Origin: Bacteroidota bacterium | GTDB lineage: Bacteria; Bacteroidota; Bacteroidia; Bacteroidales; VadinHA17 | Assembly: GCA_030631445.1 (NCBI GenBank) | Contig: DAOVLD010000045.1 | Span: forward strand, 1-9,487 | Reading direction: 5' to 3' | DNA length: 9,487 bases | Shown: piece by piece, positions 1 through 5,129 of the stretch | Layout of the letters: each line of letters starts with the position of its first letter | Numbering within the stretch: position 1 is the first letter of the stretch | Notes under the pieces: generated by a model | Told to the model about the DNA's origin: nothing | What the model saw: only the letters and a program-made list of their open reading frames with translations | Database searches by the model: none | Made by a program: the position numbers and the translations under genes

Positions 1-195
1 AACAGGCATAAAGAAATAAGTGCCGTCAAAGTTGATTACAAAGTTTGAACCGGCAAATCCATCTGAATAAATATCCGCTGTATCCGAAAAACTACCAACC
101 GGAATTGATGATCCCATGGTCAGGCTCATAAAACTTTTCTGAGCAAAGCAAGCGGTTGTGATAAGGAATAAGAAAAAGAATGTTTTAATTCTCAT
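1..195 (-). CDS. Exported protein, N-terminal fragment (probable outer-membrane beta-barrel type)
   Basis: Only the first 65 codons are in the window; the gene runs off the left edge. It opens at ATG 195-193 with MRIKTFFFLFLITTACFAQ, a short basic start followed by a hydrophobic core and a CFA|Q cut site. This is a typical Bacteroidota signal peptide with Gln at +1. The cysteine at residue 16 is not in a good lipobox (TTAC, no Leu/Ile/Val at -3), so a lipoprotein is less likely. The mature start (SFMSLTMGSSIPVG, then a Gly/Asp/Ser-rich stretch and FVINFDGTYFF) alternates in the way of the first strand and loop of small porin-like barrels, but no family can be fixed from 65 residues. The leader has no Shine-Dalgarno. 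It lies downstream of fumC on the same strand but behind a terminator, so it is probably transcribed separately. The signal peptide is seen in the sequence; the barrel assignment is inference. Confidence 0.7.
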   Translation of the reverse strand, partial: MRIKTFFFLFLITTACFAQKSFMSLTMGSSIPVGSFSDTADIYSDGFAGSNFVINFDGTYFFMPV

Positions 196-240
196 GGCTA
201 TATTTTAAATACAATAGTTAAAATGCAAGAATTCACTTAC

Positions 241-248
241 CAAAAATA
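241..248 (-). promoter_or_regulatory. Candidate -7 promoter box (TATTTTTG) for the exported protein
   Basis: Read on the minus strand this is TATTTTTG, a match to the Bacteroidota TAnnTTTG -7 element, 45 bp before the ATG of the exported-protein gene and downstream of the fumC terminator. No TTTG/TTG -33 element is seen at 19-21 bp upstream, so support is partial. Confidence 0.35.
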
Positions 249-288
249 AGAATTTTTTTTCAGGCTAACTCATGTTTAAACTTTTACT

Positions 289-324
289 AAAAAAATAAGG
301 GTCCCAACTAAGTTGAGACCCTTA
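289..324 (-). terminator. Intrinsic terminator of fumC
   Basis: On the minus strand an 8-bp stem (TAAGGGTC pairing with GACCCTTA, 296-303 with 317-324) is continued, after one mismatch, by a 4-bp stem (305-308 with 312-315) closed by a 3-nt loop. Transcription then runs into seven T residues (A289-A295 on the plus strand). It begins 23 bp after the fumC stop. Stem plus U-tract polarity fits only minus-strand transcription, so it ends fumC and separates it from the next gene. Confidence 0.9.
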
Positions 325-347
325 TAATTAATATCTAATCTGTATAA

Positions 348-1742
348 TTAATCAAGCGAACCTATCATTTTCCCCGGATCTACCCATTCATCGAATTGTT
401 CTTCAGTAACCAATCCAAGTTCAAGCGCAGCCTCTTTAAGTGTTGTTCCTTCGGCATGAGCTTTTTTAGCTATTTTCGCTGAATTTTCATAACCAATATG
501 AGGATTAAGTGCAGTAACCAGCATTAGAGAATTTTCAAGATGCTTTTTGATGTTTGCTAAGTTTGGTGTAATACCCACGACGCAATTATCACAAAATGAA
601 ACACATGCATCCCCTAATAATGTTGCAGATTCTAGAAGGTTATGAATCATTACCGGTTTAAATACGTTAAGTTGAAAATGTCCCTGCATTCCGGCTATGT
701 TTATAGCTGTATCATTCCCAACTACCTGGCAGCAGACCATTGTAATGGCCTCATTTTGCGTAGGATTTACTTTACCCGGCATAATAGAGGAACCTGGTTC
801 ATTCGCCGGAAGATTGATTTCTCCAATTCCACATCGCGGTCCTGATCCTAAAAATCTTGTGTCATTTGCAATTTTCATAATGCTTACAGCAACATTTTTC
901 AATGCTCCGGATGTTTCAACAACAGGACAATGAGCAGCCAAACAAGCAAATTTATTAGGTGATGTTACGAATGGATAACCGGTAATTTCAGCAATATTTT
1001 TAGCAGCTAACACATCAAATCCTTTAGGGGCATTAAGCCCTGTTCCAACAGCGGTTCCTCCCAGTGCCAGTCTTAAAACATTCTCAAGGATACAATTTAT
1101 GGATTTAAGTCCAAGTTCCAATTGATACACATATGCAGAAAATTCCTGCCCCAAAGTTAAGGGAGTAGCATCCATCAGGTGGGTTCTGCCAGTTTTAATA
1201 ATATCTTTAAATTCTTCCGATTTCTTTGCCAGAGCATCTTTTAACTTTTTAATACCGGGTATAGTTACTTCAACAATCTTTTTATAAGCGGCAATATGCA
1301 TTGCCGTGGGAAATGTGTCGTTGGATGATTGTGATTTATTCACATCGTCATTAGGGTGAATGAATTTTTCCTCGTCATCTAATTTCCCACCGCGTAATAC
1401 ATGAGCACGATTTGCAATTACTTCATTTGCATTCATGTTAGACTGTGTTCCCGATCCGGTTTGCCAAACTACCAATGGGAAATGTTCATCTAATTTACCC
1501 TCCATTATTTCATCACAAACCTGGCCAATAAGTTTTGCCTTTTCTTCAGATAACTTACCAAGCTTCATATTGGTCATTGCAGCAGCCTTTTTCAAAACAC
1601 CAAATGCCCATATAATTTCATCCGGCATGGTGCCTATACCAATCTTAAAATTGTCTCTTGATCTTTGGGTTTGAGCCCCCCAGTACTTATCAGCAGGGAC
1701 TTTAACTTCACCCATTGTGTCTTTTTCGATACGGTATTCCAT
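348..1742 (-). CDS. fumC: Class II fumarate hydratase (fumarase C)
   Basis: Catalyses the reversible hydration of fumarate to L-malate in the TCA cycle; a cytoplasmic homotetramer that needs no iron-sulfur cluster. The 464 residues match the family length. Visible landmarks are [12 protein letters not shown] (93-104), SSNDTFP (139-145), [21 protein letters not shown] split over 184-204 with His188 at the same number as the E. coli catalytic-site histidine, and the fumarate-lyase signature [11 protein letters not shown] (317-327) with the mobile-loop serine at 318. The C-terminal part (about 405-460) is the usual fumarase C domain ([17 protein letters not shown]). This separates it from aspartase, argininosuccinate lyase and adenylosuccinate lyase, which share the signature but not the rest. 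ATG 1742-1740 gives the normal N-terminus ([28 protein letters not shown] in two parts). There is no Shine-Dalgarno and no convincing promoter box upstream. It is followed by an intrinsic terminator and behaves as a single-gene unit. The reading frame shows no damage. Confidence 0.97.
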   Translation of the reverse strand: MEYRIEKDTMGEVKVPADKYWGAQTQRSRDNFKIGIGTMPDEIIWAFGVLKKAAAMTNMKLGKLSEEKAKLIGQVCDEIMEGKLDEHFPLVVWQTGSGTQSNMNANEVIANRAHVLRGGKLDDEEKFIHPNDDVNKSQSSNDTFPTAMHIAAYKKIVEVTIPGIKKLKDALAKKSEEFKDIIKTGRTHLMDATPLTLGQEFSAYVYQLELGLKSINCILENVLRLALGGTAVGTGLNAPKGFDVLAAKNIAEITGYPFVTSPNKFACLAAHCPVVETSGALKNVAVSIMKIANDTRFLGSGPRCGIGEINLPANEPGSSIMPGKVNPTQNEAITMVCCQVVGNDTAINIAGMQGHFQLNVFKPVMIHNLLESATLLGDACVSFCDNCVVGITPNLANIKKHLENSLMLVTALNPHIGYENSAKIAKKAHAEGTTLKEAALELGLVTEEQFDEWVDPGKMIGSLD

Positions 1743-1931
1743 AATTTTATTATTTTGTGGATTAATATTTTGAATAATGGTTATATAATCAGATTACTGT
1801 AAATAATTAAGATTACTAAAATAGGAAATAATCATTATTAATAATATGTTTTCTAACAAGGTAAAATTACTGTCCTACTATATAGAGGCCGTCTATAAAG
1901 TAAGGAAAATTTGATTTAAGAACAAAGCCTG

Positions 1932-1959
1932 CCCCGAACACAAAGTGTCGGGGGGACAC
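1932..1959. repeat. GC-rich hairpin with two alternative pairings
   Basis: CCCCGAACAC (1932-1941) pairs with GTGTCGGGG (1945-1953) as a 9-bp stem with one bulged A and a 3-nt loop. The same GTGTC (1945-1949) can instead pair with GACAC (1955-1959) around a loop of five G. The two foldings exclude each other. It stands out as GC-rich in an AT-rich gap. Whether it acts in RNA or is only an intergenic repeat cannot be told from one copy. Confidence 0.7.
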
Positions 1960-1962
1960 CGA

Positions 1963-2009
1963 TTAACGATTTGCGAAGTGGTTGAAAATCTGAAATCTAA
2001 AATCGTCAA
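1963..2009. repeat. Small hairpin with 7-bp phased units (GAAATCT type)
   Basis: The right arm holds three units ending in ATC whose C residues lie at 1990, 1997 and 2004, exactly 7 bp apart. The left arm has GATT/GATTT with G at 1961 and 1968. ACGATTT (1966-1972) pairs with AAATCGT (2000-2006), extended by TT/AA (1963-1964 with 2008-2009) and by GA/TC (1975-1976 with 1996-1997). It is a short version of the phased hairpin at 2084-2235. Confidence 0.6.
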
Positions 2010-2013
2010 CTTA

Positions 2014-2033
2014 GCCCCGATAGCTATCGGGGC
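2014..2033. repeat. Perfect 20-bp palindrome
   Basis: GCCCCGATAGCTATCGGGGC is fully self-complementary with no spacer, so as RNA it would fold with a small forced loop or pair between molecules. It lies 230 bp past the prfB stop and 270 bp before fumC. No T-run follows on either strand, so it is not a standard intrinsic terminator. An operator for a dimeric regulator or a dispersed intergenic palindrome are both possible. Confidence 0.85.
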
Positions 2034-2083
2034 GATCTCACCGAAGGTAATCATTGTTTGATATTCAGTTTAACTAAATATAA

Positions 2084-2235
2084 AAATTACAAAAGACAAG
2101 CACCAAATTGCAAATAAATATCAAATCCCAATGTTCAAAAAAAGAAAGGCTCCAAAACAATATATCGGTTAATTCCGTTTTGAATTTTTGTTATTTGGAA
2201 TTTATTTGTTATTTGTTATTTGATAATTGGAATTT
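2084..2235. repeat. Long imperfect hairpin built of degenerate 7-bp units (CAAATnn / nnATTTG)
   Basis: Arms 2084-2140 and 2178-2235 pair around a loop at about 2141-2177. With the axis at 2159.5, positions 2084-2135 against 2184-2235 give 35 Watson-Crick and 5 G-T pairs out of 52. The longest block is 9 bp (CAAATAAAT, 2111-2119). TTCAAAA (2134-2140) with TTTTGAA (2178-2184) closes the inner end after a 1-nt slip. C residues of CAA lie at 2090, 2097, 2104, 2111, then 2122, 2129, 2136; G residues of TTG lie at 2190, 2197, then 2208, 2215, 2222, 2229. All steps are 7 bp except one 11-bp step present in both arms and paired with itself. The 7-bp TTG array continues unpaired to 2236, 2243 and 2250. 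It begins 13 bp beyond the prfB stop. Confidence 0.85.
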
Positions 2236-2263
2236 GCTATTTGCATTTTGGTTCTTATATAAA

Positions 2264-3356
2264 CTAAATTTTTCCTCCAAATTCCATCAGATAAGTTTTT
2301 ATTAATTCATTCAGATCACCATCAAGAACTCCTTGCACATTAGATGTTTCGTGTGATGTTCTCAGGTCCTTAACCATTTTATATGGATGCAATACATAAC
2401 TTCTGATCTGTGAACCCCATTCAATTTTCTTCTTCGCACCTTCGATTTTTGCTTTTTCTTCCTGTCTTTTTCTCAGTTCCAGTTCATACAGATGTGATTT
2501 CAGAAGTCGTAAAGCATTATCTTTGTTTGTTTGTTGTGACCGCGTTTCCTGGTTTTCAACCACAATACCAGAAGGTTGGTGTCGCAAACGAACAGCCGTT
2601 TCAACTTTATTTACATTCTGACCTCCTGCTCCGCTTGCCCTGAATGTTTCCCATTTAATATCACCAGGATTAATCTCAATCTCGATATCATCATCAACTG
2701 CGGGAGAAACGAAAACAGAAGCAAAAGTGGTTTGCCGTTTCCCTTGAGCATTAAAGGGCGAAATTCTTACAAGCCGATGCACCCCGCTTTCACTTTTCAG
2801 GTACCCATAGGCAAAATCGCCCACAAATTCCAGCGTTACTGTTTTTACTCCTGCCTCATCTCCAGGCAGATAATAAAGCTCCTTTACCTTGTATTTATTC
2901 CGTTCACCCCAGCGTATATACATACGCATAAGCATCTCTGCCCAATCCAGTCCTTCAGTTCCACCTGCCCCTGGATTTATTTTAACTATTGCTCCCAGTT
3001 TATCTTCTTCTTTCCGGAGCATGTTTTTCAATTCTAGGTTTTCAATAAATCTCAGAACATTTTTATACTGTAGTTCAACCTCTTCATCAGTAGCCTCACC
3101 TTCACTATGGAAATCAAAAAGTACAGTGAGATCATCATGCCCTGTTTCAAGCTCCTCATAATCAGTAATCCAGCTTTTTAAACCTGCGATTTCTTTAAGC
3201 TGTTTTTCCGCCTTAGAAGAGTCGTTCCAGAAATCAGGTGCCTGTGTAATTTTTTCTTTTTCAGCAACCTCTTTTCTCAGATTATCAATGTCAAAGATGC
3301 CTCCTTAACGCATCCCGGCGTTTGGCTAACTCGTTTACTTGTTCCTGATTTATCAT
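2264..3356 (-). CDS. prfB: Peptide chain release factor 2, expressed by programmed +1 frameshift
   Basis: RF2 enters the ribosomal A site at UGA and UAA stop codons and triggers peptide release. The coding sequence is join(3356..3294, 3292..2264): 21 codons from ATG 3356, an in-frame TGA at 3293-3291, then continuation in the +1 frame after skipping T3293. The product is 363 residues, against 365 in E. coli. The N-terminal part reads [18 protein letters not shown] across the shift, as expected for RF2. The anticodon-like SPF is at about 199-201 and GGQ at about 244-246, a constant offset of 6 from E. coli. The residue equivalent to E. coli 246 is Ala, the form usual outside K-12. Calling only the ATG/TTG-initiated downstream frame (from 3031) would lose over 100 residues. 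recX ends 99 bp upstream, so read-through from prmC-recX is possible; a TAnnTTTG box near the start could give its own promoter. Feedback is built in: low RF2 slows termination at the TGA and favours the shift. Confidence 0.97.
3290..3305 (-). promoter_or_regulatory. prfB +1 programmed frameshift site
   Basis: Minus-strand order: AGGAGG (3305-3300) as internal Shine-Dalgarno-like stimulator, a 3-nt spacer CAT, slippery CTT (3296-3294), then TGA (3293-3291) followed by C. Peptidyl-tRNA-Leu slips from CUU to UUU and translation goes on at GAC. Motif order and spacing match the E. coli site (AGGGGG-TAT-CTT-TGA-C) and the protein is continuous only across this shift. Confidence 0.96.
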
Positions 3357-3371
3357 TTGGTTTGTTTTTTA

Positions 3372-3379
3372 CAAATTTA
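3372..3379 (-). promoter_or_regulatory. Candidate -7 promoter box (TAAATTTG) for prfB
   Basis: Minus-strand TAAATTTG matches TAnnTTTG and ends 15 bp before the prfB ATG, so a start site here would leave a leader of roughly 10 nt. No TTG at the expected -33 distance is seen. Chance matches are not rare in DNA this AT-rich. Confidence 0.35.
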
Positions 3380-3455
3380 GATTCAGAAAAACAAAATTAA
3401 GAAAAATGCACCTTACAATTTAATTACCTTGTTATTTTTTTACCCGGAATGGAAT

Positions 3456-3935
3456 TTACTGACCAAGAATACTATTAATAACCTGCATAATTTTGTCATT
3501 TTCATAACCTTTACTTGCAGCATGGCGGTAAAGTTTTCCCTTTTGTTCAAATTTATTCCCTGCTTTCATATTCCTAAGTTTTAGCATCATAATTTTTTCA
3601 AGTGTTCTGATATATTCATCATCAGGGATAATATTGATGGCTTTATTTATAATATTTTCAGTTATTTGCTTTAATTTCAGTGCATGGCGTATCTTTATTA
3701 TACCCCATTGATTAAACCTGAACTTTTCCTTAACAAACAGACTGGCGTACCTGGTTTCATCAATGAATTTTTCAGCCTCCAAATCCTTTAGTATCTTCTC
3801 ATGATATGCAGGATTGATACCCCATTGATCCAGTTTTTTCCTTATTCCGGAAATACAGGTTTCTTGTTTACTGCAAAAATTTTGAGCTTTATCAAGTGCT
3901 GCCAGGTATTGCTTATTTTGTTGTTCAACAGACAT
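3456..3935 (-). CDS. recX: RecX-type regulatory protein
   Basis: RecX proteins bind RecA filaments and modulate, mostly restrain, RecA recombinase and SOS co-protease activity. The 159 residues fit the family length. The family core is visible as ILKDLEAEKFIDETRYA (48-64) and VKEKFRFNQWGIIKIRHAL (68-86), with the small-helix three-repeat pattern continuing through ITENIINKAI (91-100) and the C-terminal RHAASKGYENDKIMQVI (137-153). It is all helical with no signal peptide, hence cytoplasmic. ATG 3935-3933 lies 4 bp after the prmC stop, so translation is likely coupled in a prmC-recX operon. The start is preceded only by A-rich sequence. No recA is in the window, so the RecA link rests on family knowledge. 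The family diverges quickly, so the assignment is by motif and helix pattern and not by long identity. Confidence 0.88.
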   Translation of the reverse strand: MSVEQQNKQYLAALDKAQNFCSKQETCISGIRKKLDQWGINPAYHEKILKDLEAEKFIDETRYASLFVKEKFRFNQWGIIKIRHALKLKQITENIINKAINIIPDDEYIRTLEKIMMLKLRNMKAGNKFEQKGKLYRHAASKGYENDKIMQVINSILGQ

Positions 3936-3939
3936 TTTT

Positions 3940-4809
3940 TTATTTTTTTGTTCCTTTTATCATCCTGTCCTTATTATTGATATCCTTACGAAGAATAATA
4001 TGGTGATAATTGAATTTTTCCAGTAGTTGGATCATTTGTTTTCCAAAACGTTCGTTTATTTCAAAAAATATATTCCCTCCCGGTTGGAGTTTTGACTCAG
4101 CAAATTCAAGGATAGCCCTGAAGAAAATCAACGGGTTACTATCGGGAACAAATAGTGCATCATGTGGTTCATATTTTAGGACGTTTTTTTTCATTTGTCT
4201 CTTTTCAGATTCGGTAACATAGGGCGGGTTACTTACAATAAGATCATAAAGACCCAATATTTCTGAAGTCTCAGGTAAGTTAATATTGAAATGAAAAAAG
4301 GTTATATCAGTATTATTTATTCCGGCATTTTCTCTGGCAACTTTTAGCGCTTCTTCAGAGTTATCGGACGCAAATACCTTTGCAGATATATTGTTTTTAG
4401 CAAGTGCAACAGCAATACATCCGCTACCAGTTCCAATATCAATAATTTTACATCTGTCCCCGTCTGTCTCATCAAGTATCCATCTTACCAGTTCCTCGGT
4501 TTCAGGCCTGGGAATAAGAGTATTTTGATCTATTTTAATATCACAACCATAAAATTCTGTTTCACCGAGAATATACTGAATAGGTTTGTATTCTTTTAAT
4601 TCATTGATGATTTCGTTAATCTTAATCATAAAATGATCCGGGATTTCCTTTCCCGGATTGATATGAATATCTGTTTTTGAGAGTTCCATCAGGTTTTGAA
4701 AAATAAGATAAAGGAAATTCTGTAATTCAGGTAATGAGTATTGTTCCTTTAATTCTCTTTTAAATTTTGATGATAACTCACCAATATTTGTTAATGAAGA
4801 AAATATCAT
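3940..4809 (-). CDS. prmC: Release factor glutamine N5-methyltransferase (PrmC/HemK)
   Basis: Uses S-adenosylmethionine to methylate the glutamine of the GGQ motif in RF1 and RF2, which raises termination efficiency. The 289 residues match the family. Residues 1-75 form the helical substrate-binding domain. LIPRPETEELV (98-108) is the conserved linker motif, DIGTGSGCIAVAL (124-136) is the SAM-binding glycine loop, and SNPPYV (193-198) is the catalytic NPPY motif that clamps the glutamine amide. This set identifies PrmC/HemK; PrmB, which acts on ribosomal protein uL3, differs around the NPPY region and N-terminus. ATG 4809-4807 gives a full N-terminal domain. There is no Shine-Dalgarno; a TAnnTTTG box lies only 4 bp upstream of the ATG. 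recX follows after 4 bp and prfB, encoding a substrate, further downstream. The C-terminus (MIKGTKK) is intact. Confidence 0.96.
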   Translation of the reverse strand: MIFSSLTNIGELSSKFKRELKEQYSLPELQNFLYLIFQNLMELSKTDIHINPGKEIPDHFMIKINEIINELKEYKPIQYILGETEFYGCDIKIDQNTLIPRPETEELVRWILDETDGDRCKIIDIGTGSGCIAVALAKNNISAKVFASDNSEEALKVARENAGINNTDITFFHFNINLPETSEILGLYDLIVSNPPYVTESEKRQMKKNVLKYEPHDALFVPDSNPLIFFRAILEFAESKLQPGGNIFFEINERFGKQMIQLLEKFNYHHIILRKDINNKDRMIKGTKK

Positions 4810-4813
4810 AATC

Positions 4814-4821
4814 CAAAGGTA
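4814..4821 (-). promoter_or_regulatory. Candidate -7 promoter box (TACCTTTG) for prmC
   Basis: Minus-strand TACCTTTG matches TAnnTTTG and ends 4 bp before the prmC ATG. If used, transcription would start at or next to the ATG, giving a leaderless mRNA. No clear -33 element is present. It could be a chance match. Confidence 0.33.
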
Positions 4822-4883
4822 AGAACATAGTTTAATAAAGAATATAGCTTCGTGAATTGATCATAAAATCAATAAATATAAAT

Positions 4884-4923
4884 AACCTATAAAATTTGAA
4901 ATTCAATGTTTTATTTATAGGTT
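4884..4923. repeat. 10-bp inverted repeat in the divergent region
   Basis: AACCTATAAA (4884-4893) is perfectly repeated in inverse as TTTATAGGTT (4914-4923) with a 20-bp spacer. The half-site distance of 30 bp centre to centre is about three helical turns, which would put both halves on one DNA face. It is 75 bp upstream of prmC and about 145 bp upstream of the rightward -33 box. An operator is possible but unproven. Confidence 0.55.
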
Positions 4924-5066
4924 GAGGCTAAGGCTATGACCCAAAAATTAGAAAATCTTCAATTTAGCCTGATAAAATAATACCTGCAACGCAAATAAAC
5001 ATTAAATAGAGAAACAAAGTGAGTGAATTCCCGTATATAAATAAATATTCGAGTTTGGTAAGGTTC

Positions 5067-5097
5067 TTGACTTTTTTTATAATATTGCGTATATTTG
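5067..5097 (+). promoter_or_regulatory. Promoter of the TPR-caspase gene (Bacteroidota type)
   Basis: TTG (5067-5069) as -33 element, a 20-bp spacer, and TATATTTG (5090-5097), a full match to TAnnTTTG at -7. The spacer is inside the 19-21 bp range known for Bacteroidota housekeeping sigma. The expected start is near 5101-5104, leaving a leader of about 27 nt with the ribosome binding site. Confidence 0.75.
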
Positions 5098-5113
5098 ATA
5101 ACTAGAAATTGAT

Positions 5114-5120
5114 AAAGGAG
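5114..5120 (+). promoter_or_regulatory. Shine-Dalgarno (AAAGGAG) of the TPR-caspase gene
   Basis: AAAGGAG ends 9 bp before ATG 5130. It decides the start: an in-frame TTG at 5109 lies upstream of this site and is too close to the predicted transcription start. No other gene in the window has such a site at its start. Confidence 0.7.
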
Positions 5121-5129
5121 AGTTGTCTT

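Larger units (their letters stand above)
1743..2263. other. 521-bp noncoding gap between prfB and fumC, dense in inverted repeats
   Basis: No credible gene is present. The fumC-proximal half (1743-1930) is very AT-rich, holds a 12-bp palindrome ATTATTAATAAT (1834-1845) and must carry the fumC promoter, although no TAnnTTTG box is seen there. From 1932 to 2251 the gap is a run of inverted repeats listed separately: a GC hairpin (1932-1953), a small 7-bp-phased hairpin (1963-2009), a perfect 20-bp palindrome (2014-2033) and a long 7-bp-phased hairpin (2084-2235). Short open frames here are by-products of these repeats. Confidence 0.85.
4810..5129. other. Divergent control region between prmC and the TPR-caspase gene
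   Basis: 320 bp, strongly AT-rich, without a credible gene. It holds the prmC candidate box near its left end, an inverted repeat at 4884-4923, and the strong promoter and Shine-Dalgarno of the rightward gene (5067-5120). The stretch 4924-5060 shows nothing beyond a short direct repeat GGCTAAGGCTA (4926-4936). Confidence 0.8.

Noticed and set aside
1743..1930. TAnnTTTG promoter for fumC
   Set aside because: No minus-strand match to the box was found in the fumC leader; the nearest (TACCTTGT around 1855-1862) lacks a T of the core.
1932..2251. Insertion sequence or mobile-element remnant in the prfB-fumC gap
   Set aside because: No transposase fragment, terminal repeat pair with target duplication or integrase site is visible; a dispersed repeat remains possible and is reported as such.
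2108..2305. 65-codon plus-strand open frame over the phased hairpin
   Set aside because: Its sequence is the translated repeat arms (rich in Asn, Phe, Leu, Tyr), it overlaps the 3' end of prfB, and it has no ribosome binding site.
2576..3161. Open plus-strand frames of 90-153 codons opposite prfB
   Set aside because: They are antisense shadows of prfB, which has full family motifs; the translations show no domain and no start signal.
3291..3293. In-frame TGA in prfB as a sign of a pseudogene
   Set aside because: It is the programmed frameshift stop with the stimulator, spacer, slippery codon and following C all in place, and the downstream frame is intact.
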